DNA of 64,000 bases from Thermocrinis ruber (GTDB lineage Bacteria; Aquificota; Aquificia; Aquificales; Aquificaceae), in assembly GCF_000512735.1 (NCBI RefSeq), contig NZ_CP007028.1, positions 1,240,001 through 1,304,000 of the forward strand. Reading direction: 5' to 3'. Position numbers and translations under genes: made by a program. Numbering within the stretch: the first letter of the stretch is position 1; every line of letters starts with the position of its first letter. A model generated the notes under the pieces. That model made no database searches. It worked only from the letters and a program-made list of their open reading frames with translations, and had not been told where the DNA came from. Of this stretch, positions 25,552 to 34,835 are shown piece by piece.

Positions 25552-27066
25552 ATGGAAGCGGTAAGCTTTGAGTATAAAGCCTACAAGCCAAGACCTTTTA
25601 CCAAGGAGGAGAGACCATACACTACCATACTCTTTGGTGGGCTTACCTTTAAACACGAAAGGCTCATAACGGGTGCCCTGGAAAACATGGGCTATAAGGC
25701 AAAGCCCTTGCCCAACATAGAGAGGATAGATTTGGACATAGGGAAGGAGTACATAGATGTGGGTGCTTGCTGTCCTACCACCTTTACCGCAGGAAACTTA
25801 GCAAGGGCCCTTATGGACATTGAAAAGAGGGAAGGAAGGGATGCGGTAAGGGATAGGTACATTTTTGTTACGGTCGGTGCCTGCGGACCTTGTAGGTTCG
25901 GACAGTATCACGAATCCTACGAGAGGGTCCTTGAAGGGCTAAACCTACGGGACTTTAGGCTCTTTCTTTTGGACCTTTTGCAGCTTGAACAGTCTGCAGA
26001 GGGTGGAGGTTTGGAAGTAAGCATGCCTCTTACCCTTGGGCTCGTCTATGCCATGTTCATGGGAGACCTGATAACGGACATGGAATACGCCACAAGACCT
26101 TACGAAGTAAAAAAGGGTCAAACAGACCAAGTGGTAAAGGACAGTGTGGAAGTGCTTTATGAAAGACTCAAAAAGAGACCCATAGTGGGCAAAAAGCTCG
26201 GGAACTTCCTTTGGCACATACTCACCGATTACTTCGTGGATGCCCTAAAGGAAGTTAAAAAGCTCTGGGATGAGATAGAGGTGGATAGGCTTCAGCCTAA
26301 GGCAAGGGTAAAGATCACCGGGGAGTTTTGGCTTCAGACCCACGAAGGAGACGGAAACTACAACATAAAAAGATGGTTGGAGGAACAAGGTGCGGAGGTT
26401 ATCCCACCACCGGTAGCGGTCTGGATGGACTATCTTATAAACATGGAACTTTTCAAGCTTGAAGACGCCAAACCCTTTGTAAAGAACTACTACCTTAAAA
26501 AACTTGCCATTTCATTTTTTGCGTGGCTATATAGGAGAACCTACGACAAGCTCAGAAAGGCTTTGAATAACATTCCCAACCCATTGCCCTCCCAGAGGGA
26601 ACTGAAGGAACTGGCAAGACCTTACTTTTACTACAGGCTAGCTGGGGGCGAGGGGCATATGCTTATCGGCAAAGCCCTCTACGCACTAAAACACAAGCAA
26701 GCCCATATGGTCTGCGAGCTGTCTCCCTACGGATGCCTTCCCAACACTATGTCTGTTGGTGCCATGGCAAAGGTACTGGCAGACTATCCGGAGCTCCTGT
26801 ACGCACCAATAGAAATTAAAGGAGACTCGGAAGTACATGCATACTCCCGCTGTCAGATGGTTCTTACAGAAGCCAAGAGGAGGGCAAAGGAGGGGTTTGA
26901 ACAAGCCTTGGAGAGAACGGGCTTGAGCTTGGAAGAGATCAGAGACTTTGAAGAAAAACATCCACAGCTCAAAAGGGCAACCTACAAGGTGCCAAACTAT
27001 GGCTATGTGGGAACATCTGCTAACTATGTGATGCACGTAGCAAAACTCATGGGGAGGCTGAGATGA
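25552..27066 (+). CDS. 2-hydroxyacyl-CoA dehydratase-like Fe-S component (HgdB-related domain)
   Basis: 504-aa soluble protein corresponding to the C-terminal part of the very large acyl-CoA dehydratase activase-type fusions of other bacteria. Conserved Cys occur as a pair in DVGACCPTTFTAGN (73-74), two in TVGACGPCRFGQYH, and in VCELSPYGCLPNTMSVGAM and SRCQMVL: seven in all, suited to an Fe-S cluster. Its stop overlaps the next ATG as ATGA. The family performs ATP-driven low-potential reductions; no substrate is known. The assignment is by recognition, not a search. Confidence 0.75.
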   Translation: MEAVSFEYKAYKPRPFTKEERPYTTILFGGLTFKHERLITGALENMGYKAKPLPNIERIDLDIGKEYIDVGACCPTTFTAGNLARALMDIEKREGRDAVRDRYIFVTVGACGPCRFGQYHESYERVLEGLNLRDFRLFLLDLLQLEQSAEGGGLEVSMPLTLGLVYAMFMGDLITDMEYATRPYEVKKGQTDQVVKDSVEVLYERLKKRPIVGKKLGNFLWHILTDYFVDALKEVKKLWDEIEVDRLQPKARVKITGEFWLQTHEGDGNYNIKRWLEEQGAEVIPPPVAVWMDYLINMELFKLEDAKPFVKNYYLKKLAISFFAWLYRRTYDKLRKALNNIPNPLPSQRELKELARPYFYYRLAGGEGHMLIGKALYALKHKQAHMVCELSPYGCLPNTMSVGAMAKVLADYPELLYAPIEIKGDSEVHAYSRCQMVLTEAKRRAKEGFEQALERTGLSLEEIRDFEEKHPQLKRATYKVPNYGYVGTSANYVMHVAKLMGRLR

Positions 27067-29216
27067 TTTTGGGCATAGATGTAGGAAGCACCACCTGTAA
27101 GTATGTTTTGGTGGATGATCGTGGGAACATCTTAGATAAAGCCTACGAAAGGCACAACACAAAGACCGCAGAGAAGGTGTATGAGTTCTTAAAAAAGCTT
27201 GAAGAGAACTTTGGTTTTAAGCCCGGAAGGGACAGGGTCTATTTCACTGGCTCTGGTGCTACGCTGATCGCTCCGCTGGTAGGGGGAAAGTTTGTTCAGG
27301 AGGTGGTTGCGGTCTCCACCGCAGTGGAAAAACTCCATCCGGATGTGAGGTTTGTTAGCGAAATCGGTGGGGAGGATATGAAGGCGATCTTTTTCAAGGA
27401 GGTTGATGGGAAAAGGGTAAAGCAGGTCTTTATGCAAAACGCCTGCGCGGGAGGAACGGGCACCTTTATAGAAAAGACCGCAAGAAAGCTTGGAATTCCT
27501 CAGGAAAAGCTGGGTTCTATGGGATACAAGGGCTACAATCTCCACAAGGTAAGTGCCAAATGTGGCATCTTTGCAGAAGCAGATGTGAATACCTTGCAAA
27601 AGGCTGGAGTGCCACCGGAGGAGATCATGGCTTCCCTCTTTGAGGCGGTGGTCTATCAGAACCTCTCCCAACTTACCAAGGGAAACACTCCCATGTGGAA
27701 GGTGCTACTGTTGGGAGGTCCCAATCTATTCTTTAAGGGGCTTAGGGAGGCTTGGCGTGTGCACCTTCAGAGAATTTGGAAGGAAAAGGGCTTGAGGGAT
27801 TGCACAGACCAAGAGATGGAGGAACTGGTGGTAGTTCCCGAAAACTCCCTTTACTATGCGAGCCTTGGTTGTGTCTTTTATGCCATGGAGGAAGAGGGCG
27901 GAGTTTATGAGGGCTTGGATAGGCTCAGGTGGTGGATAGAGGAGGGACAATACCAAGAAAAGCTAAAGGAGGGAAAGAGAGGGCTCGTGTCCTCTGAAGA
28001 GGAGCTAAGGGAGTTTTTGAAAGAGTACGAAGGGCAGTATAAGAAGATCGTTCCAAAGAAGGTTAAAAGGATAGCCATAGGGTGTGATTTTGGCTCTACC
28101 ACCGCCAAGGCGGTGTGCGTCTCTGAGGAAGGAGAGCCAGTTTTTTCCTGCTATCAGATCAGCAAGGGCAATCCCATAGAGGATGCCAAAAGCATCTTCA
28201 GACAGATAAGGGAATTCTTTGGGGATGATGTGGAGGTTATAGGCTTGGGGCTTACGGGCTACGGAAAGGACCTTCTGAAGGATGTTTTGGGGGCGGACTG
28301 TGCGGTGGTGGAGACGGTTGCCCACGCTACGGGTGCCATGCACTTTTTTAAGGATGCGGACTGTATATGCGATGTGGGTGGGGTGGATGTAAAGATCCTT
28401 ATCCTTCGCAACGGTTCTGTGGTAGATTTTAGGCTAAATTCTCAGTGTTCTTCCGGAAACGGTGCCTTTTTGCAAGGAGTGGCAGAAAGGTTCAACATAC
28501 CACTGGAGGACATTGCCAAGCTTGCCTTTAGTGCAAAGGCCATTCCCAATTTTACCATGGGCTGTGGTGTTTTCTTACAGAGCGATATAGTCAATCAGCA
28601 GAGGAAGGGTTGGAAGGCGGAGGAGATCCTTGCGGGGCTATGCGCTGTTCTGCCCTTGAACGTGTGGATCTATGCGGGCAACATAAACAACTTGGCGCAG
28701 GTGGGCAAAAAGTTTGTGCTTCAGGGTGGAACCCACAAGAACTTGGCGGTGGTAAAAGCCCAAAGGGACTTTATAAAGTCCAAGGTGCCAGAGGCACAGG
28801 TGTTTGTACATCCCTACCCGGGAGAGGCGGGAGCTTTGGGTGTAGCCTTACTTGCCCTTGAGACAAAGGGTAAAAGCCAGTTTAGGGGCTTTGACGCTGT
28901 AGAAAACCTAACCTACAGGGCAACCACCTCCCAAGAGACGGTCTGCAGATGGTGTCCTATGAACTGTCAAAGGACCTTCATAGATGTGTTTGTAGGAGAA
29001 GGGGAAGGAAGACCTTGGAGTAAAGTGCCCTTGGAGAGGGGTTGGCTCAGGCTCATAGTTGGCAACGCATGTCCAAAGGGGCTTGTAGAAGACGAAAGCG
29101 AGCTTAAGATCCTTCAACAGGAGCTAAGGAGGGTGCAGGATGAGTTTCCTAACATTGCCCAAATTGCTAGGAAAACTGCGTTCAAGCCAAAAAGGGCAAG
29201 CCAGAAGGTCCATTAA
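27063..29216 (+). CDS. Double BadF/BcrA-type ATPase activase (acyl-CoA dehydratase activase family)
   Basis: 717 aa with two ASKHA ATPase domains. Each starts with the nucleotide-binding DxGST loop: ILGIDVGSTTCKYVLVDD (residue 2 on) and IAIGCDFGSTTAKAVCVS (about 337 on). Each has the cluster-ligand-like Cys segments QNACAGGTGTFIE / KCGIFAEAD and NSQCSSGNGAFLQ / MGCGVFLQSD, as in the Fe-S activase HgdC/CompA. A C-terminal CRWCPMNC motif near 626 begins the DUF2229-type region. The 3' end overlaps the next gene by 77 nt in another frame; in many bacteria these regions form one chain. Role inferred: ATP-dependent electron injection into the partner subunits. Confidence 0.85.
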   Translation: MILGIDVGSTTCKYVLVDDRGNILDKAYERHNTKTAEKVYEFLKKLEENFGFKPGRDRVYFTGSGATLIAPLVGGKFVQEVVAVSTAVEKLHPDVRFVSEIGGEDMKAIFFKEVDGKRVKQVFMQNACAGGTGTFIEKTARKLGIPQEKLGSMGYKGYNLHKVSAKCGIFAEADVNTLQKAGVPPEEIMASLFEAVVYQNLSQLTKGNTPMWKVLLLGGPNLFFKGLREAWRVHLQRIWKEKGLRDCTDQEMEELVVVPENSLYYASLGCVFYAMEEEGGVYEGLDRLRWWIEEGQYQEKLKEGKRGLVSSEEELREFLKEYEGQYKKIVPKKVKRIAIGCDFGSTTAKAVCVSEEGEPVFSCYQISKGNPIEDAKSIFRQIREFFGDDVEVIGLGLTGYGKDLLKDVLGADCAVVETVAHATGAMHFFKDADCICDVGGVDVKILILRNGSVVDFRLNSQCSSGNGAFLQGVAERFNIPLEDIAKLAFSAKAIPNFTMGCGVFLQSDIVNQQRKGWKAEEILAGLCAVLPLNVWIYAGNINNLAQVGKKFVLQGGTHKNLAVVKAQRDFIKSKVPEAQVFVHPYPGEAGALGVALLALETKGKSQFRGFDAVENLTYRATTSQETVCRWCPMNCQRTFIDVFVGEGEGRPWSKVPLERGWLRLIVGNACPKGLVEDESELKILQQELRRVQDEFPNIAQIARKTAFKPKRASQKVH

Positions 29217-30276
29217 GGTAGGCATTCCCAAGTTTTTAAACATCTGGGGCACAGCGCCCTTTTGGGTGGGCTTTTTTGACAGCCTGGGTATGAAAGTGGT
29301 TTTTAGCTCAGACACCTCCGAGGAGCAGTACAGAACTTACGGCAAGGGTAGGATCACCATGGACAGTTGTTTTCCAGTGAAAGCCCTTGCGGGACACATC
29401 GGAGAACTCTTACATAAGGACATAGACATCCTCTTTGTGCCCATGATCTATTCCCTGCCCTCCTTTTTGAGGGGGCATGTGATGGATACACTGTGTTGCA
29501 CTCGGGTGATGATGGCACCGGAGAACATAAAGGCGGGATTTCTTAAAGAGAAGGATGAGTTCAAAGAGAGGGGTATAAAGTATGTTTCTCCCTTCGTGCC
29601 CTTTGGGGAGCCGGAGCTTTTACCCAAGTATCTCTTTGAAGGCTTAAAGCCTGCGGTGGAGGACCTCACCTACGAAGAGGTGGTAGAGGCGGTAAAGGAA
29701 GGCTTTGCATCCCTTGAGGAGTTTGACAAAAGCATGCGGGAAAAGTCTTTGGAAATTCTGCGCTGGTGCGTCAAAAACAACAGACCTGCCCTATTGGTAC
29801 TGGCAAGACCCTATCACATGGACCCGGGCATAGGACACGAAATAGACGCAGAGTTTCAGCTTTATGGCTATCCGGTTCTTTGGTACAACTACCTACCGAT
29901 AGACAAGTGGCTCTTGGACTGGCTTGGCATTTCCCTTGATATATCGGATGTATGGACCTCCTCTTACAGCTCTAACACCAACGAGATCATCTGGGGGGCC
30001 AAGTTTGCCAGCAGATTTCCCTGGATCACAGGGGTCATAAGGCTCTCTTCTTACGAATGTGGTATGGACCAGCCAACCTTTACGCCCGCCCAGAGGATCG
30101 TAGAATCCTCCGGCACTCTATTTTTCAAGTTTGGGGAGTTAGACGAAACAAAGCCCGCAGGCAGTGTAAAAATAAGAGTGGAGACTATAGTCTATTACCT
30201 TGAAAAGTACTCCCAAGACATCATCAAGAGGAAGCTAAGCAGGTTGGGGGAAGTGCCAAAAGAGTTGACATTATGA
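29140..30276 (+). CDS. DUF2229/HgdB-like partner of the activase
   Basis: 378-aa protein starting with the DUF2229 core IKVGIPKFLNIWGTAPFW (about 25-42), then MDSCFPVKALAGHIGELL, MDTLCCTRVMMAPE, LVLARPYHMDPGIGHEID and a Cys in SSYECGMDQPTFTP. ATG 29140 has a GGAGGG site inside the preceding gene. The overlap of 77 nt in a different frame suggests fission of an ancestral fusion protein. It is the last gene of the operon. Confidence 0.8.
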   Translation: MSFLTLPKLLGKLRSSQKGQARRSIKVGIPKFLNIWGTAPFWVGFFDSLGMKVVFSSDTSEEQYRTYGKGRITMDSCFPVKALAGHIGELLHKDIDILFVPMIYSLPSFLRGHVMDTLCCTRVMMAPENIKAGFLKEKDEFKERGIKYVSPFVPFGEPELLPKYLFEGLKPAVEDLTYEEVVEAVKEGFASLEEFDKSMREKSLEILRWCVKNNRPALLVLARPYHMDPGIGHEIDAEFQLYGYPVLWYNYLPIDKWLLDWLGISLDISDVWTSSYSSNTNEIIWGAKFASRFPWITGVIRLSSYECGMDQPTFTPAQRIVESSGTLFFKFGELDETKPAGSVKIRVETIVYYLEKYSQDIIKRKLSRLGEVPKELTL

Positions 30277-30301
30277 TTAAACCCTCACTGTGCGTGTTTC
30301 T

Positions 30302-30643
30302 TCAGCCTCCCTCCTCTGGAGTGCATCTATTCACATTTCCAAAGCATTGGGGACAAAGGTCAAAGAAAACCAAGACTCCAAGCCCTCCTAACATCATATT
30401 CACCTGCGTGATCACCAGGTTTTCCTGCCTTTCTGGGAGGATCTGATACTTTTCTAACCTTTTCCCGCAGGCAGTCAAAGCCTCCTCCTGTCCGAGCTTG
30501 TGAAACTGGAATACGAGCCTTCTTGTACGCCTGCATTTCATCCACCTTGGCTGTAAGTCAAGCATTACAAAGTTTATCTGAACATTTGGATCCACCAACT
30601 GTGCCCTTTGCAATAGCTTTTCATACTTTCCCTTTTCCGTCAT
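30302..30643 (-). CDS. Hypothetical protein with C-terminal Cys motif (113 aa)
   Basis: Unrecognised. The frame overlaps the ispG 3' end by 23 nt and would be translated from the same mRNA. It is basic in the middle (MKCRRTRRLVFQFHKLG), has a hydrophobic stretch (MMLGGLGVLVFFDL) and ends with CPQCFGNVNRC, a possible zinc or Fe-S site. Codon choice (AGG, AAG, GAG) fits its neighbours. The alternative frame at 30360-30545 is less convincing. Confidence 0.55.
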   Translation of the reverse strand: MTEKGKYEKLLQRAQLVDPNVQINFVMLDLQPRWMKCRRTRRLVFQFHKLGQEEALTACGKRLEKYQILPERQENLVITQVNMMLGGLGVLVFFDLCPQCFGNVNRCTPEEGG

Positions 30644-31685
30644 AGTTTAGTACCTCCTCCAGCAGGGCTTGAACCATCTCCTCTTCGCTAACTCTCTTTA
30701 TGGGCTTTCCTTCCTTAAAGAGCCAAGCAAAGCCTCTTCCGCAGGCTAGACCCAAATCTGCTTCCCTTGCCTCTCCTATGGCATTGACCACACAGCCCAT
30801 TATGGCAACCTTTAAGGGCTTTTCAAGACCCTTTAGCTTTTCCTCCACTTCCTTTACCACCTTTGGTAGGTCCACTTCAATCCTTCCGCAGGTGGGACAG
30901 GCTATGATCTCTATACCTCTCCGCCTTAGTCCCAAGGACTGTAGAATGGCGTAAGCAGTTTCCACCTCCACCTCCGGGTCGTCCGTCAAAGAGACCCTAA
31001 TCGTGTCTCCTATGCCCTTGTAAAGAAGTATGCCTATGCCCACTGCGGACTTTACTATACCCTTTAGTCCCATGCCCGCCTCGGTAATGCCTATGTGCAG
31101 GGGAATGTCTGTGTGCTGTGCAAAGAGCTCGTTTGCCCTGATGTTTTCCAACACATCGGAGCCCTTTATGGAGACTTTAAAGTTATAAAAGCCCCACTTT
31201 TCAAACTTTTCTGACCAACGCATGGCACTTTCAAAGAGTGCCTCCGCCTTCGGATAGCCATACTTTTCCAAAAGGTCCTTTTCCAAAGAGCCCGAATTGA
31301 CGCCTATCCTTATGGCAACACCCTTCCGCTTTGCCTCTTGGACAATATCCCTGACGATCTCTTCTTTTCCTATGTTCCCCGGGTTTATGCGAATTCCATG
31401 AACACCAGCCTCCATAGAGCCAAAGGCGTAAGAGGGCGCAAAGTGTATGTCCGCTATCACTGGTATGGGAGAGTTCTTTACTATATCCGGAAGGGCTTCC
31501 AGGTCCTCCCGATGGGGAACCGCAACCCTTATTATCTCACAGCCTGCCTTGGCTAGCCTGTTTATCTGAGAAAGGGTCTCTTCCACTTGGTGGGTCTTGG
31601 TGGAGGTCATAGACTGCACCACTATGGGGGCATCTCCTCCAACCTTAACCCATCCTACGCTTATCTGCCTTGTTTTTCTTCTCAT
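30621..31685 (-). CDS. ispG: 4-hydroxy-3-methylbut-2-enyl diphosphate synthase
   Basis: [4Fe-4S] enzyme of the MEP isoprenoid pathway converting MEcPP to HMBPP. Bacterial short form, 354 aa. The N-terminus RKTRQISVGWVKVGGDAP, the VQSMTST block and the cluster-binding Cys in IIACPTCGRIEVD and MGCVVNAIGEAREADLG are canonical. It lies 11 nt downstream of pgk on the same strand. Confidence 0.96.
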   Translation of the reverse strand: MRRKTRQISVGWVKVGGDAPIVVQSMTSTKTHQVEETLSQINRLAKAGCEIIRVAVPHREDLEALPDIVKNSPIPVIADIHFAPSYAFGSMEAGVHGIRINPGNIGKEEIVRDIVQEAKRKGVAIRIGVNSGSLEKDLLEKYGYPKAEALFESAMRWSEKFEKWGFYNFKVSIKGSDVLENIRANELFAQHTDIPLHIGITEAGMGLKGIVKSAVGIGILLYKGIGDTIRVSLTDDPEVEVETAYAILQSLGLRRRGIEIIACPTCGRIEVDLPKVVKEVEEKLKGLEKPLKVAIMGCVVNAIGEAREADLGLACGRGFAWLFKEGKPIKRVSEEEMVQALLEEVLNYDGKGKV

Positions 31686-31696
31686 AGACCTAAAAG

Positions 31697-32893
31697 TTAT
31701 TCCTCATCGTCCAAAACTTCAATGCAGGGCAGGGTTTTACCCTCCAAAAGCTCCAAAAAGGCACCACCACCGGTGGAAACAAAGTCTATGGCGTTATAAA
31801 CTCCAGCCCTGTGGATGGCGTGGTCTGTATCTCCACCACCGGCAATGGTTAAGGCGGGAGATTCTGCAAGCATTTTTGCGGTTTGATAGGTACCGTCCTT
31901 GAACCGGTCCAGCTCAAAAACACCCATAGGACCGTTCCAAATTACCGTCTGGGCGTCTGAGAGGATCTCCCTTAGTAGACTGACGGAAACGGGACCTATG
32001 TCAAGCCCCATCCAGCCATCGGGAATCTCTTGCCAGGGAACCACCTTGGTGGGAGTTTTGTCGGACACCTCCATTCCTATCACAAAATCCACAGGCAAGT
32101 AAAACTTGACCTCAAGCTTCTTTGCCACATCCATTATGTCCTTGGCAGTTTCCAAAAGATCCTCTTCCACCAAAGATTTGCCCGTAGGATAACCCATAGC
32201 CCTTATAAAGGTAAAAGCCATGGCTCCACCCACAAAGAGCTTATCCACCCTTCTCAGAAGGTTTTTCAGAATACCTAACTTAGAAGAGACCTTGGCACCC
32301 CCTATGATGGCAACCACCGGCCTTTGGGGGTTGATCATTGCCCTTTCAAAGTAGCTTATCTCCTTTTCCAGCAAAAAGCCCATAACCGCAGGCTTGAGAA
32401 ACTGTGGCACCAAATAAACAGACGCATGCTTTCTGTGGCAGGTGCCAAAGGCATCGCTAACGTATATATCTCCGTAGCTTGCCAGCTCCTTGGCAAACTC
32501 TGGGTCTTTACCCTCTTCTCCGGGGTGAAACCTCAAGTTCTCCAAAAGCAAAACCTCTCCCTCCTTCAGGTTCTCCACCATCCTCTTGACCTCTTCTCCC
32601 ACGCAGTCCGGTGCCATTTTAACCTCCCGGTTCAAATACCTTGAGAGCCTCTTGGCTACCGGCTGTAAGCTGAGCTTAGGGTCCCTTTTGCCATTAGGTC
32701 TTCCAAGATGAGACATCAGAATAACCTTTGCCTTTGCGTCCAAAAGATACTCAATGGTAGGCAAAGAAGCTTTTATCCTTGTGTCATCCTCAATGTTTCC
32801 AAACTCATCCATGGGCACATTAAAATCCACCCTAACCAAAACCCTCTTACCAGAGACGTTTTGACCCCTTAGAGTTTTTTTCTTAAAGGGCAT
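31697..32893 (-). CDS. pgk: Phosphoglycerate kinase
   Basis: ATP-dependent interconversion of 3-phosphoglycerate and 1,3-bisphosphoglycerate; in this organism probably in the gluconeogenic direction. About 398 aa. VLVRVDFNVPMDE, MSHLGRPNGKRDPKLSL, ENLRFHPGEEG and GGGDTDHAIHRAG (nucleotide-binding Gly cluster) are present. The frame allows ATG 32899, but GGGAGG (upstream) is 7 nt from ATG 32893 and nearly abuts 32899, so 32893 is preferred. Followed by ispG. Confidence 0.96.
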   Translation of the reverse strand: MPFKKKTLRGQNVSGKRVLVRVDFNVPMDEFGNIEDDTRIKASLPTIEYLLDAKAKVILMSHLGRPNGKRDPKLSLQPVAKRLSRYLNREVKMAPDCVGEEVKRMVENLKEGEVLLLENLRFHPGEEGKDPEFAKELASYGDIYVSDAFGTCHRKHASVYLVPQFLKPAVMGFLLEKEISYFERAMINPQRPVVAIIGGAKVSSKLGILKNLLRRVDKLFVGGAMAFTFIRAMGYPTGKSLVEEDLLETAKDIMDVAKKLEVKFYLPVDFVIGMEVSDKTPTKVVPWQEIPDGWMGLDIGPVSVSLLREILSDAQTVIWNGPMGVFELDRFKDGTYQTAKMLAESPALTIAGGGDTDHAIHRAGVYNAIDFVSTGGGAFLELLEGKTLPCIEVLDDEE

Positions 32894-32906
32894 GGGCATG
32901 CCTCCC

Positions 32907-33239
32907 TCAAAAGTCTAAGTCTATGTCCTCGTCGTCAAACTCAGTATCTGGCTCCGGAGAATAAACGCCCCTCATCTGAAGGGCAAGGTTCTTCAGGAGC
33001 TCCAGATAGTAAAGCACATCTTCATAGAGTTCTATCATAGACTTGTATTTGGACACCTCTTCGTAGGATGCTTTCTTTGTTCTCAAAAGCTTTTTGATGG
33101 CGATCCGGGTCATGTATGCTCGGGAGAACTTATCTTGCCACTCCTTCCAAAAATCCCTTGAGTTCAATGGGGCTTTCACTATAAAATACTCCAAGTTGGA
33201 AAGCTCTTCTAGGAGTTGAACATCAAGAGGATTTTTCAT
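32907..33239 (-). CDS. Hypothetical helical protein (110 aa)
   Basis: Not recognised. Predicted mostly helical, with an acidic tail (DTEFDDEDIDLDF). No Cys or membrane segment. It starts at ATG 33239 with a GGAGGTG site and ends 13 nt before pgk, so it probably heads the unit with pgk, ispG and the 113-aa gene. The start is divergent from the NifA-like regulator with 84 bp between, where no clear minus-strand -35/-10 pair was found. Confidence 0.7.
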   Translation of the reverse strand: MKNPLDVQLLEELSNLEYFIVKAPLNSRDFWKEWQDKFSRAYMTRIAIKKLLRTKKASYEEVSKYKSMIELYEDVLYYLELLKNLALQMRGVYSPEPDTEFDDEDIDLDF

Positions 33240-33323
33240 TTACACACCTCCTAAGGGATATTTTAACTTATTCCTTATAGGCTTCCAACTTTTCTGGCTT
33301 AGGTTTTAAAATTAAAATAAGGA

Positions 33324-34835
33324 ATGGCGGAAAAAACCTTGGAGGTTGGCATACTTTCTGTAGTTAATCAAACCGCGCGGATTCTTAGCAAAAGTCTGAG
33401 CTTTGAGGAGGGTGCGGAGGAGTTTCTCAAAATACTGTACTCCTTTTGGGACGTGCCCTACAGCTACATAGCCCTCTACGATAGACCTAATAAGGTTCTC
33501 AGGATAGTCAAATCCTTTGGCTTGAGTAGGGAGGAGGTAGAAAGAGGAGTGTTCAAAAGAGGAGAAGGGATCATAGGAAAGGTTTATAAAATGGGCGTGC
33601 CGGTCGTGCTTTCTGACCTTCACGTAAGTCAATACTTAAACAAGACAGGTTTGAGGGATAGACTGAGCGGAAGGGAAACCTTTGTGGCGGTGCCCATAAA
33701 GGTAGGTGAGGAAACGGTGGGTGTGCTGGCGTTTTTTAAGGAGTTCAAAAGGGAAAGCGTAGAGGAAGGAATAAAACTCGCCATGATCCTTTCAGCCATG
33801 TTAGGGATGCTTTACAAGATAAGCCAGAGGGTGGAACAGGAAAAGCAGGAGTGGGAAGAGGAAAAGAGAATGCTAACGGAAGCCCTCTCAGAGAACTTCC
33901 GCATAGAAGGGATCGTAGGCAACAGTCCAGCCATAAGGCACTTGGCTGAGCTCGTCCGAAAGGTGGCACAAACGGACATAACTGTCTTGATCACTGGAGA
34001 GAGCGGAACTGGTAAAAGTCTTATTGCCAAGGCTATACACTTTGCAAGCCCCAGAAAATCAAAACCCATAATAACCATAAACTGTTCAGCCATACCAGAA
34101 AGTCTTTTGGAGGCAGAGCTCTTCGGATATGAGAAGGGAGCCTTCACGGGTGCCTATGCACCAAAGAAAGGAAAGTTTGAGCTTGCCAACGGTGGCACCC
34201 TCTTTCTGGACGAAATAGGAGACATGCCTCTGTCTATACAGCCCAAGATCCTGAGGGCTATACAGGACAAGGAGATTGAAAGGCTGGGAGGAGAAAAGAC
34301 CATAAAGGTGGATGTGCGTATTATATGTGCCACCAACAAAAACTTGGCAGAGATGGTGGAAAAGGGAGAGTTCAGAGAGGACCTCTTCTATAGGATAAGC
34401 GTGTTTCCTATACACATTCCACCCCTGCGAGAAAGAAAGGAGGACATTCCCTTGCTCGTGGAACACTTTTTAAGGATCTTCAACCAAAGATACAAAAAGA
34501 ATGTGCGGATAAGCTGGAGGGCTATGGAAAAGCTGATGGAGTATCCTTGGTATGGAAATGTGAGGGAGCTGGAGAATTTCATAGAAAGGCTCGTTATTTT
34601 GAGGGATGGGTTGCTAACAGAAAAGGACATTCCCGAATACTTCCATCCGGAGCATGGAAAGGTGAGCTTTAAACACCTGCCGAGCTTTGTAGAAGCCACG
34701 GAGAGAGAAGAGATCATAAAGGCTTTGGAAAAAACCGGATACGTAAAATCCCGCGCCGCAAAGCTCTTGGGTCTTACCCTAAGGCAACTTGACTATAGAA
34801 TAAAGAAATACAACATAGAAGTGAAAAAGTTCTAA
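33324..34835 (+). CDS. NifA-like sigma-54-dependent transcriptional activator
   Basis: 503-aa enhancer-binding protein. Residues about 15-165 form a GAF sensor domain (GEGIIGKVYKMGVPVVLSDL). The AAA+ domain has Walker A GESGTGKS (about 225-232) and the sigma-54-contacting GAFTGAY loop (about 272), plus GGTLFLDEIGDM. The C-terminal Fis-type HTH (SRAAKLLGLTLRQLDYRIKK) is of NifA type. There is no Cys cluster between AAA+ and HTH, so the oxygen-sensing NifA subclass is excluded. The gene converges (4-nt overlap) on the glnB operon whose promoter region carries NifA-type sites. ATG 33324 follows TAAAAT by 5 nt. Confidence 0.92.
   Translation: MAEKTLEVGILSVVNQTARILSKSLSFEEGAEEFLKILYSFWDVPYSYIALYDRPNKVLRIVKSFGLSREEVERGVFKRGEGIIGKVYKMGVPVVLSDLHVSQYLNKTGLRDRLSGRETFVAVPIKVGEETVGVLAFFKEFKRESVEEGIKLAMILSAMLGMLYKISQRVEQEKQEWEEEKRMLTEALSENFRIEGIVGNSPAIRHLAELVRKVAQTDITVLITGESGTGKSLIAKAIHFASPRKSKPIITINCSAIPESLLEAELFGYEKGAFTGAYAPKKGKFELANGGTLFLDEIGDMPLSIQPKILRAIQDKEIERLGGEKTIKVDVRIICATNKNLAEMVEKGEFREDLFYRISVFPIHIPPLRERKEDIPLLVEHFLRIFNQRYKKNVRISWRAMEKLMEYPWYGNVRELENFIERLVILRDGLLTEKDIPEYFHPEHGKVSFKHLPSFVEATEREEIIKALEKTGYVKSRAAKLLGLTLRQLDYRIKKYNIEVKKF

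Noticed and set aside
33240-33323. Sigma-54 promoter before the NifA-like regulator
   Set aside because: TGGCTTAGG is present but no TTGC at the required spacing.
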